Positions 1-4,915 of a stretch of DNA of 5,632 nt are shown here, in pieces; position 1 is the stretch's first letter, and every line of letters begins with the position of its first letter. The stretch is taken from contig CAIRAS010000060.1 in NCBI GenBank assembly GCA_903876615.1, forward strand, positions 1 to 5,632, written 5' to 3'. The notes below the pieces were generated by a model. The model was given only the letters and a program-made list of their open reading frames with translations, was not told the origin of the DNA and made no database searches. The DNA comes from an uncultured Holophagaceae bacterium. Lineage in GTDB: Bacteria > Acidobacteriota > Holophagae > Holophagales > Holophagaceae. Made by a program: the position numbers and the translations under genes.

Positions 1-1
1 A

Positions 2-553
2 GAGGGCCGCTGGCGGGACGCGGAGCCCGCCTTCCAGCGGGCCCTGGCCCTGGCTCCGGGTGACCCCGAGGTCGTCGCCCAGTGGCTGGACGCCCTGGAC
101 AGTCGCCCCGCCAAGAAGGCCCTGGGCGAGGCCGGGAAGAATGCCCGGCTTCGGGCCGAGGCCGCCCGCCTGCTGCCCGCTGCCCGCACCCGCGCCCGGG
201 CCGTGGCTGCCATCAGCGACGCCTACCTCCACGCCGGCCAGCCCGAGACCGCCTGGCAGGTGCTCCAGAATGCCCTCCCCCAGGTCGACGCCCCCAGCCT
301 GCTCCGCCTGCAGCTGGGCAAGGTGGCCGCCGTCAGCGGCCTCCACCAGCCCGAAGGCCTGGCCGCCCTGGACCAGGTGCTCCGCGAGCCCCTCGAAGGC
401 GGCTCCGCCGGCGCTCCCGGCGCCTGGTGGCGCAAGGGCCAGATCCTGCGGGATCTGGGACGTAACGACGAAGCCCGGAGGGCTGCCCAGGAGGCCCTGA
501 AGCTGGATCCGAGGCACCGGGGGGCAAGGGAGCTGATTGGGAAGCTGGGCTAG
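2..553 (+). CDS. TPR-repeat protein, C-terminal part (start outside window)
   Basis: The reading frame is open from base 2 and ends at TAG 551-553, giving 183 residues of a protein that begins left of the window. The visible part is made of helical repeats of tetratricopeptide type. The first repeat is GRWRDAEPAFQRALALAPGDP at about residues 2-22. Others are at about 70-93 (AYLHAGQPETAWQVLQNALP), 97-129, and 141-175, where the classic pattern is clearest (ILRDLGRNDEARRAAQEALKLDP). TPR proteins act as protein-protein scaffolds, and no catalytic domain is visible here. The composition is rich in Ala, Leu, Arg and Gly with G/C-ending codons, which matches the local base composition. An internal GTG at 203 could be mistaken for a start, but the repeat-like sequence continues upstream without a stop. 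The specific role is unknown. Proximity to pilA raises a pilus-assembly or secretion TPR protein as a possibility, but nothing in the sequence proves it. Confidence 0.8.
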   Translation, partial: EGRWRDAEPAFQRALALAPGDPEVVAQWLDALDSRPAKKALGEAGKNARLRAEAARLLPAARTRARAVAAISDAYLHAGQPETAWQVLQNALPQVDAPSLLRLQLGKVAAVSGLHQPEGLAALDQVLREPLEGGSAGAPGAWWRKGQILRDLGRNDEARRAAQEALKLDPRHRGARELIGKLG

Positions 554-555
554 AG

Positions 556-606
556 CCCCTGCCACTGACGCAGGGGAGCCACCCGACTGCCGCAGTGCGT
601 CAGTTT
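556..606 (+). terminator. Candidate terminator or alternative-fold inverted repeats after the TPR gene
   Basis: Two overlapping inverted repeats lie immediately after the TPR stop codon. CCCCTGC (556-562) pairs with GCAGGGG (570-576) around a 7-base loop. ACTGACGCA (564-572) pairs with TGCGTCAGT (596-604), enclosing a small ACTGC/GCAGT hairpin (586-590 with 592-596). The two main pairings share bases 570-572, so they cannot both form. The T run after the second arm is only three bases (604-606), so this is a weak intrinsic terminator at best. It may be a Rho-independent-like end or an RNA 3' stabilising structure. Confidence 0.4.
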
Positions 607-623
607 CGTGCACCCCATCGCCG

Positions 624-639
624 TAAGCATTAATGCTTA
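624..639. promoter_or_regulatory. Perfect 16-bp palindrome, candidate activator or repressor site upstream of pilA
   Basis: TAAGCATTAATGCTTA is a perfect palindrome over all 16 bases and stands out as AT-rich in GC-rich surroundings. It lies about 85-100 bp upstream of the predicted pilA transcription start. That is the usual distance for the binding site of a sigma-54 enhancer-binding protein. It is not long enough for a terminator and has no T tract. It could be a site for a PilR-type regulator or any dimeric regulator; the regulator is not identifiable from sequence. Confidence 0.45.
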
Positions 640-650
640 TCGCACCTAAG

Positions 651-666
651 TTGACTGATTGACTGG
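651..666 (+). repeat. Tandem 8-bp repeat TTGACTGA/TTGACTGG
   Basis: Two adjacent octamers, TTGACTGA (651-658) and TTGACTGG (659-666), are identical at 7 of 8 positions. They lie between the palindrome and the sigma-54 promoter of pilA. Short direct repeats 60-75 bp upstream of a sigma-54 start can be tandem operator half-sites. Chance is also possible with so short a unit. Confidence 0.35.
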
Positions 667-698
667 GTTTTGGAGGCATTTTCCGGGCCTGGGGGAGT

Positions 699-714
699 TG
701 GCACGGGGCTTGAT
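699..714 (+). promoter_or_regulatory. Sigma-54 (-24/-12) promoter of pilA
   Basis: TGGCACG (699-705), four bases (GGGC), then TTGAT (710-714) matches the RpoN consensus TGGCACG-N4-TTGC at every consensus base except the last, where A713 replaces C. The spacing between the invariant GG (700-701) and the G of the -12 element (712) is exactly canonical. Transcription would start near 725, leaving a leader of about 38 nt before the pilA ATG at 763. Sigma-54 control through PilS/PilR is well established for pilin genes in Pseudomonas, Myxococcus and Geobacter, so motif and context agree. Confidence 0.75.
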
Positions 715-762
715 ATGTAGTCCCCAGCGGCTAACGCCCACTCACGGTCAAAGGAGACCCTC

Positions 763-1281
763 ATGAAGAATCAGAAAGGCTTCACCCTCATCGAGCTGCT
801 GCTCGTGCTCGCCATCATCGGCATCATCAGCGCCATCGCCATCCCCGCCCTGCTCGGCCAGCGTTCTCGCGCCCGGGACAAGTCGTCGATTTCTAATGCC
901 GACTCCATCATCTCTGACGCTGTGTCGGGCTGGGACAAAGCCAAGGAATCTGGCACTGCCATCACAAGCACTGCTCTGTTCACTACGAATGTCTTGGGCA
1001 CGGCTGCGGCCCCGCTGGTTCCCCAGTTCTTCACTGCTGTAAATCCCTGGGGCACGACCGCTTTGGGCTATGCGGCCCTAGGCGCTGAAGCCGATGCCCT
1101 TGGCACCACCGTCAAAGCTGCTGCGATTGTTGGTACCTTGGGTCAGGTCCAGACCGGATTCCTGCCAGTGGCCGCCGGTGTCCCTGGTGTTTTCTCCTCG
1201 GCAGTTTACGTAAACAGCTCCTTCAAGGACAGCACGGCGACCGCCGTGAATAAGTATGTCAAGGTTGCCGGCCTCGAGTAG
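763..1281 (+). CDS. pilA: Type IV pilin (major pilin candidate, PilA-like)
   Basis: This encodes a 172-residue prepilin, the subunit that polymerises into type IV pilus fibres on the cell surface. The class III leader MKNQKG is cut by the prepilin peptidase after Gly6. Mature residues begin FTLIELLLVLAIIG, with Phe1 and the essential Glu5 (Glu11 of the precursor), followed by the hydrophobic helix through about residue 32 and a basic segment (QRSRARDK). The C-terminal globular part (about 60-172) is rich in Ala, Thr, Val and Gly and has no cysteines, so there is no disulfide-bonded loop as in Neisseria or Pseudomonas pilins. AAGGAG at 751-756 sits 6 bases before the ATG. Transcription is probably from the sigma-54 promoter at 699-714, and an intrinsic terminator follows, so the gene is likely monocistronic. 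Codons after about codon 40 are much less GC-biased than the first 40. A second pilin remnant lies downstream. The assignment as major rather than minor pilin is inferred from the dedicated promoter and terminator. Confidence 0.9.
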   Translation: MKNQKGFTLIELLLVLAIIGIISAIAIPALLGQRSRARDKSSISNADSIISDAVSGWDKAKESGTAITSTALFTTNVLGTAAAPLVPQFFTAVNPWGTTALGYAALGAEADALGTTVKAAAIVGTLGQVQTGFLPVAAGVPGVFSSAVYVNSSFKDSTATAVNKYVKVAGLE

Positions 1282-1299
1282 CTCTTAGCAAGCAGTTGG

Positions 1300-1330
1300 A
1301 AGGGGGGGCCTCGAGCCTCCCCTTTTTTTT
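1300..1330 (+). terminator. Intrinsic terminator of pilA
   Basis: A GC-rich hairpin pairs AAGGGGGGGC (1300-1309) with GCCTCCCCTT (1315-1324), with one G-T pair and a 5-base loop. T1323-T1330 forms an uninterrupted eight-T run. It begins 19 bases after the pilA stop codon. This is a textbook Rho-independent terminator and makes pilA a self-contained transcription unit. Confidence 0.93.
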
Positions 1331-1514
1331 CGTTGCTGCCTGCCAGCAGGGCACGGCGCCCCCAAGCGTTCGGGTGTAATGGCCGACAGGCCGCTGCAGG
1401 TTCCCACCGCGCTGAACGGGGGACGAGTCCCCTTCCCTCCGGAACGCACCTTCCGAGGGCTCCATCCATGGGAGGTGCCGAAGTGCGGTCATCCGGTCGC
1501 GGACAAATCGGCGC
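1331..1514. other. Intergenic stretch with no recognisable gene
   Basis: I see no credible gene here. Short open frames lack ribosome sites and family resemblance. It contains a near-perfect inverted repeat GGGGAC-GA-GTCCCC (1419-1432) and a small CCTG/CAGG hairpin near 1339-1350. I looked for the missing 5' part of the pilin remnant that follows (leader, FTLIE helix) and found no trace in any plus-strand frame. This is presumably where the deletion or replacement occurred. Confidence 0.5.
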
Positions 1515-1622
1515 GTCGGCGTGAGTGGCTACGTTTCAGTGGTGACTTACGTGAATGGATCATTCAAGGACTCTACCGGCACCGCCGTAAATGTTTTCGG
1601 CACAGGTATCGGCTTAGACTAG
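1515..1622 (+). pseudogene. 3' remnant of a second pilin gene (5'-truncated pilA paralogue)
   Basis: Read in the frame ending at TAG 1620-1622, this stretch encodes the C-terminus of a pilin closely matching the intact pilA next door. YVNGSFKDSTGTAVN aligns without gaps to YVNSSFKDSTATAVN of PilA, and both proteins end with the same number of residues after it (…GLD stop versus …GLE stop). Over the 35 codons from 1515, about 19 residues are identical. Codons differ at many synonymous positions, so this is an old paralogue rather than a recent copy or assembly artefact. The leader, the hydrophobic N-terminal helix and most of the globular domain are absent. No ribosome site or convincing start precedes it, so it is almost certainly not made into protein. 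A hairpin starts 19 bases after its stop, exactly as after pilA. A promoterless donor cassette is an alternative reading but has less support than simple decay. Confidence 0.8.
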
Positions 1623-1640
1623 GGCCTGTGGATCCTCGGT

Positions 1641-1663
1641 CGGGGGGCCCCGGAGTCCCCCCG
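1641..1663 (+). terminator. Hairpin after the pilin remnant, probably a decayed terminator
   Basis: CGGGGGG (1641-1647) pairs perfectly with CCCCCCG (1657-1663) around a 9-base loop. It starts 19 bases after the stop codon of the pilin remnant, the same spacing as the pilA terminator. It is not followed by a T run, so it should be a poor terminator now. Position and G-run/C-run composition suggest it is the relic of the paralogue's own terminator. Confidence 0.5.
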
Positions 1664-1799
1664 GCGCAGGTCTCGGCTTCGAGTTTTCACCCCTGCCTCC
1701 CGGGTGGGGCTTGTTCCCGTCAGGATTCCCTTCGCAACCCTGGAAGCCCCTCTGGGGTAAGAGGCGATACCATCAGGGCAGGCCTTCGAGGGGCAGCCA
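1664..1799. other. Upstream region of the ABC operon, no clear promoter
   Basis: No gene is visible. A short inverted repeat CACCC/GGGTG (1688-1692 with 1702-1706) and CCCC-TCT-GGGG (1747-1757) are present but weak. The best -10-like hexamer is TACCAT at 1768-1773, with no matching -35 box at the right distance, so I do not call a promoter. No sigma-54 motif was found here. The operon's promoter must lie in this region or further upstream past the remnant. Confidence 0.4.
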
Positions 1800-1805
1800 G
1801 GGAGG
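1800..1805 (+). promoter_or_regulatory. Ribosome binding site fixing the start of the ABC ATPase
   Basis: GGGAGG ends 9 bases before the ATG at 1815. An in-frame TTG at 1806 directly abuts this site and so is too close to be used, which decides for the ATG. Confidence 0.8.
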
Positions 1806-1814
1806 TTGGGCGAG

Positions 1815-2708
1815 ATGGAGTGGGTCATTCAAACATCAGGACTGAGCCTCCGCTACGGTCCAAGGCTGGTGGTGGATGGCTTGGACCTGCGGGTGCGCCC
1901 CCAGGCCATCACGGGCTTTCTGGGCCCCAATGGTGCCGGGAAGACCACCACCATTTCCCTGCTGCTGGGCTTGCTGAAACCCAATGGAGGCTCGGCCGAA
2001 GTGCTTGGCCTGCCCCCGGGCGCCCCCGCGGCCCTCGCCCAGATTGGGGCCCTGGTCGAATCGCCAGCCCTCTATGACCACCTCACGGGGCTGGAGAATC
2101 TGGAGATCACCCGGCTCATGCGGGACCTGCCCCGGGCCGAAGCGGATCGGGTGCTGGGCTTGGTGCAGCTCGTCCAGGATGCCCGGCGGCCGGTGCGGGA
2201 GTATTCCCTGGGCATGCGCCAGCGACTGGGTGTGGCCCTCGCCCTCATGGGGCAGCCCCGGCTACTGATCCTTGACGAACCCACCAACGGCCTGGATCCC
2301 GCGGGCATTCAGGACATGCGGGAACTGATCCGGCGTCTCCCTCTGGAGACCGGGGCTTCGGTGTTTCTCTCAAGCCACATGCTGGCCGAGGTGGAACAGG
2401 TGGCCCAGGATCTGGTGGTCATTCACAAAGGCAGGCTGAAATACCAGGGTCCCATGGAGCAGCTGGGCGCCCGGGAGCAGGTCGAGCTGGTGGTGCGCGT
2501 GGGGGACCCCGCTCAGGCGCAGGCAGTCCTGGCACAGGCGGGCTTCGCCTGCCAGGAGCGCGACGGCCGGGTGCTGATTCAGGCCGCGCTCGACCAGGCA
2601 CCCCGCGTGGCAGCCTCGCTGGTGGCGGGAGGCTGCGATCTCTACGAGCTGAGCCCTCACAAAGCCAACCTGGAGGCCCGCTTCCTGGCCCTGCTGGAGG
2701 AGGCATGA
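1815..2708 (+). CDS. ABC transporter ATP-binding protein, BcrA/CcmA type
   Basis: This 297-residue cytoplasmic ATPase powers the ABC-2 exporter formed with the two membrane proteins encoded next. Walker A is GPNGAGKT (37-44). The Q-loop region reads GALVESPALYDHLTGLENL, with Glu82 where many ABC proteins have Gln; this is a known variant in the bacitracin/lantibiotic-resistance branch. The signature is YSLGMRQRLG (130-139), also characteristic of that branch. Walker B is LLILDEP (150-156), followed by the D-loop NGLD and the switch His188 (SSHML). Residues from about 215 form a C-terminal extension, as in BcrA-like ATPases of about 300 residues, with the usual LEARFLALLEE ending. The stop TGA overlaps the ATG of the first permease (ATGA, 2705-2708), indicating translational coupling. 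The family exports or confers resistance to peptide antibiotics, or moves other hydrophobic substrates. The substrate cannot be read from the sequence. Confidence 0.93.
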   Translation: MEWVIQTSGLSLRYGPRLVVDGLDLRVRPQAITGFLGPNGAGKTTTISLLLGLLKPNGGSAEVLGLPPGAPAALAQIGALVESPALYDHLTGLENLEITRLMRDLPRAEADRVLGLVQLVQDARRPVREYSLGMRQRLGVALALMGQPRLLILDEPTNGLDPAGIQDMRELIRRLPLETGASVFLSSHMLAEVEQVAQDLVVIHKGRLKYQGPMEQLGAREQVELVVRVGDPAQAQAVLAQAGFACQERDGRVLIQAALDQAPRVAASLVAGGCDLYELSPHKANLEARFLALLEEA

Positions 2709-3469
2709 GCACCCCCCTGCGGGCCTGCTTCGCGGCGGAGCGGGTCAAGTGGCACAAGAGCTGGGTGCTGGTGGTGGCGGCCCTGGCGCCACTATGCCAA
2801 TTGGGTTTCCTGGGCCTCCTGTTCTGGTTCTCAGAGAGCCGGATCCGTCCCTTTCGGCCGGGCTTCCAGTTCTGGCTGGAGCTGAACTTCGTCACCTGGA
2901 ACCTGGTGGTCATGCCCGTTGTGGCAGCCCTGACCTGCGAGATCTCCTGGGAACAGGAGCGGGAAGCCCGGGCCTGGAACCGCCTGCTGACGCTGCCCAT
3001 CCCCCGGCGCACCCATTACCTGGTGAAAGTCCTGGGGCATGGCACCTTGGTCCTGTCCTCCCTGATCCTCTTCGGCCTGACCCTGCCCCTGATCGGCTTC
3101 CTTCTTCAGCTCAAGCCAGAGCTGCTGATGGGTCCTCTGCCCTGGAAACTCCTGGCTCGGTTCACGGGGTATTCCGTCCTGGCCCTGCTGCCGGTGGTGG
3201 CCTTCCAGACCTGGCTGTCCCTGCGGCTGCCCGGCTTCTGGATCAGCCTTGCCGCCGCCCTGGGCGGCAGCTGGCTCGCTGCGCGCCTGGTCGGGGCCAG
3301 CCTCCTGATCCACCTGCTGCCCTGGGGACTGGCCGCCCACATGGGCATCGTCTTCGAGCGCTGGCGGGTCCTGCCCTGGTCCAAGGCTTCCCTCGGTCTG
3401 CTGCTGGCAGCGGTCCTGGTGCTGCTGGGCACGCTTGATTTCTCCCGCCACCGGCAATCCCAGGCCTGA
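2705..3469 (+). CDS. ABC-2 type transporter permease, first subunit
   Basis: This 254-residue integral membrane protein has about six hydrophobic segments: 20-42, 58-78, 110-136, 150-172, 177-205 and 228-245. The charged stretch after segment 2, EISWEQEREARAWNRLL followed by LPIPRRTHYLVKVL (about 79-110), is the cytoplasmic loop typical of BcrB/LanE-type ABC-2 permeases, in the pattern E…ER…W..LL.LPI.R..Y…K, where the ATPase couples. It has the usual length for LanE/LanG-like permeases (about 250). The ATG overlaps the ATPase stop by 4 bases, and GGAGGAGG just upstream, inside the ATPase gene, serves as ribosome site. It should pair with the next gene product to form the membrane channel. Family identification is by pattern; the precise subfamily and substrate are not determined. 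Confidence 0.88.
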   Translation: MSTPLRACFAAERVKWHKSWVLVVAALAPLCQLGFLGLLFWFSESRIRPFRPGFQFWLELNFVTWNLVVMPVVAALTCEISWEQEREARAWNRLLTLPIPRRTHYLVKVLGHGTLVLSSLILFGLTLPLIGFLLQLKPELLMGPLPWKLLARFTGYSVLALLPVVAFQTWLSLRLPGFWISLAAALGGSWLAARLVGASLLIHLLPWGLAAHMGIVFERWRVLPWSKASLGLLLAAVLVLLGTLDFSRHRQSQA

Positions 3470-3474
3470 GGTGA
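3468..3474 (+). promoter_or_regulatory. Ribosome binding site fixing the start of the second permease
   Basis: GAGGTGA overlaps the stop codon of the first permease and sits 5 bases before GTG 3480. In-frame alternatives are TTG 3435, which lies inside the upstream gene without a ribosome site, GTG 3471, which overlaps this site, and ATG 3516, which would cut into the conserved N-terminus. Confidence 0.7.
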
Positions 3475-3479
3475 CCGCC

Positions 3480-4394
3480 GTGGGTTCCTTCTTCCGACAG
3501 CTGCACGCCGAATCGATGAAGCTGAGGCGCTCCGCCGCGCTAAGGGCCGTCTGGCTGCTCCCCCTGCTCTTCCTGCTGGTGGAGTTCCTGATCATCGAGC
3601 GGCCCCTTCTCACAGTCCGCCAGCTCACACCGGATCTTCACGCCAAATACGCCTCCCTCCAGCCCAAGGTTGTGGTGGCCTTGTGGGGTGGGTTCTTCCA
3701 TCCCCTGATGCTGGCCCTGCTCCCGGCCCTGGTCTTCCGGCCGGAGCACCGCTTCAAGACCTGGCGACACCTCCACGCCATGCCGCTGTCCCGGCGGGGG
3801 TTCTTCCTTGCCAAGGCCGTCCTAGTCCTGTTGATGATGGCGGCCCTGCTGGGCCTCATCGGGGCTCTCCTCTTCGCTGAAAGGGTGGCCCTGGGCTGGG
3901 TGAACCCTGTCCTGGCCCAGCCTTTCCAGGCTCTCTGGCTGGCGAAAATCCTGGGGAGTCTGTGGCTGAGCAGCCTGCCGGTGCTGGCACTCTACCTCTG
4001 GGTGTCTGATCGTATCAACAGTCTGGCCGTCCCCGTGGTCCTGGGCCTAGTGGGCCTTCTGTTGACCATCTCCCTGACGGGTCAGGAACTGCCCCAGCCC
4101 TGGAAGCGTGACCTCATCCCCTGGGTGCTACCCTACGCCGCCACGGAGCCGCTGATCCATGAGGGCCCCGCCCAACAGGAAGCCCACATGGCCGTCAGCA
4201 CTTTTAAAGAAGAGTTCGGTCAGCTGCGTCTACCCAGTGGCAAGAAAATCAAGGTTTATCAGAATGCACCCATCGAAGCGATCTTCCCGCCCCCGCCACC
4301 GACGCCAGCCTGGCTGCTGGCCAGCTTCAGCATTGGCGCAGGGATGGTCTTGCTGGGCTTGGGGTGGCTGGATGCTGGAAGACACCGAACTTAA
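3480..4394 (+). CDS. ABC-2 type transporter permease, second subunit
   Basis: This is a 304-residue membrane protein starting at GTG 3480. The start gives MGSFFRQLHAESMKLRRS, the usual amphipathic and basic N-terminus of this family before the first membrane segment. Hydrophobic segments lie near 21-40, 64-86, 110-133, 151-174, 182-200 and 278-297. The cytoplasmic coupling loop is RPEHRFKTWRHLHAMPLSRRGFFLAK (about 87-112), equivalent to the PIPRR loop of the first permease. Between segments 5 and 6 there is a long hydrophilic insert (about 203-276) ending in the run PPPPPTP (270-276). The partner permease has no such insert, and it probably faces the periplasm. Codons across 4200-4275 are noticeably less GC-rich than the rest. 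The gap after the first permease stop is 10 bases, so the two are in one operon and likely form a heterodimer. The substrate is unknown. Confidence 0.85.
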   Translation: MGSFFRQLHAESMKLRRSAALRAVWLLPLLFLLVEFLIIERPLLTVRQLTPDLHAKYASLQPKVVVALWGGFFHPLMLALLPALVFRPEHRFKTWRHLHAMPLSRRGFFLAKAVLVLLMMAALLGLIGALLFAERVALGWVNPVLAQPFQALWLAKILGSLWLSSLPVLALYLWVSDRINSLAVPVVLGLVGLLLTISLTGQELPQPWKRDLIPWVLPYAATEPLIHEGPAQQEAHMAVSTFKEEFGQLRLPSGKKIKVYQNAPIEAIFPPPPPTPAWLLASFSIGAGMVLLGLGWLDAGRHRT

Positions 4395-4405
4395 CTGCCC
4401 CTCAC

Positions 4406-4421
4406 GTGGCCTTTCTGCCAC
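4406..4421. terminator. Weak hairpin between convergent genes
   Basis: GTGGC (4406-4410) and GCCAC (4417-4421) form a 5-bp stem with a 6-base loop in the 57-base gap between the stop codons of the second permease and the convergent pilin gene. Neither strand has a following T run, so function as a bidirectional terminator is only suggested by position. Confidence 0.3.
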
Positions 4422-4451
4422 ACCGCTATACAGATCAAGCCAAGCTGAAGT

Positions 4452-4877
4452 TCATTTCAACCGGGCCAGTTCCGTCCCCGACTGGTTGGTCTGATAAGCC
4501 ACGGTGGTGGCGCTGATACTAGGGTCGAAGGCCGTAAGCGTGTAGGTCACGCCAGTGGCATCGATGACCAGCGTGTAGTTCATCTTGCTGCCGCCGAGGG
4601 TGCTGAGGGATGGAAGCAGGGCCGTGGCCTTGGCGTCCGCCGCGCCCAAGGTCCAGGCGTAGGTGTCCGCCGTGCCGTAGATGCCGTTCTCGGCCTTGCG
4701 GCTCTCCAGGGCCATCTGGACCACCTTCGCGTTGGAGATCGCATCCCCAATCACCCGGGCCCGGCGCCGCTGCCCCAGGAAGCTGGGAATGGCAATGCCG
4801 CTGAGGATGCCGATGACGGCCAAGACCAGCAGGAGTTCGACCAGGGAGAAGCCTCGGGACCGGTGGCGCTGGAACAT
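4452..4877 (-). CDS. Type IV pilin-like protein, second prepilin
   Basis: This is a 141-residue prepilin or pseudopilin on the minus strand. The start is ATG at 4875-4877, preceded by GGAGG (4883-4887 on the plus strand as CCTCC). The frame extends upstream to a TTG at 4904 but without support. The leader MFQRHRSRG is basic and 9 residues long, with cleavage after Gly9, giving FSLVELLLVLAVIGILSGIAIPSFLGQ with Phe1 and Glu5 (Glu14 of the precursor). The helix is followed by QRRRARV. The C-terminal half (MNYTLVIDATGVTYTLTAFDPS) looks like the beta-strand pattern of short pilins and minor pilins. There is no cysteine. It lies 38 bases after pilC on the same strand, so it is probably co-transcribed. 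The N-terminal third resembles PilA closely (both LLLVLA..GI.S.IAIP..LGQR.RAR) while the rest does not. It could be a minor pilin, an alternative major pilin, or a type II-like pseudopilin. Confidence 0.88.
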   Translation of the reverse strand: MFQRHRSRGFSLVELLLVLAVIGILSGIAIPSFLGQRRRARVIGDAISNAKVVQMALESRKAENGIYGTADTYAWTLGAADAKATALLPSLSTLGGSKMNYTLVIDATGVTYTLTAFDPSISATTVAYQTNQSGTELARLK

Positions 4878-4915
4878 GGGAACCTCCACGGCATTCAGTA
4901 GCAAGGAACGTGCGG

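Noticed and set aside
60..500. Out-of-frame plus-strand open frames in the TPR region
   Set aside because: They are Pro/Arg/Ser-rich shadows of the frame that encodes recognisable TPR repeats.
1331..1514. A cyclic-di-GMP (GEMM) riboswitch or tRNA gene
   Set aside because: I looked for the conserved GEMM core and for TpsiC/anticodon arms; neither is present in recognisable form here or in the pilA leader.
1806..1814. TTG at 1806 as start of the ABC ATPase
   Set aside because: It directly abuts the ribosome binding site GGGAGG (1800-1805), leaving no spacing; ATG 1815 has proper spacing.
1379..2077. Long plus-strand open frame of 232 codons spanning the remnant and the start of the ABC ATPase
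   Set aside because: It runs in a different frame from the ATPase over 1815-2077, has no ribosome site or family motifs, and its composition is that of GC-rich out-of-frame sequence.
2419..3628. Long minus-strand open frames opposite the two permeases
   Set aside because: They are antisense to genes with clear family motifs, are Arg/Gly/Pro/Gln-rich as expected of GC-rich shadows, and show no domain.
4878..4904. TTG at 4904 (minus strand) as start of the second pilin
   Set aside because: It would place the ribosome site GGAGG inside the coding region and lengthen the leader to 18 residues; ATG 4877 gives a normal 9-residue leader.
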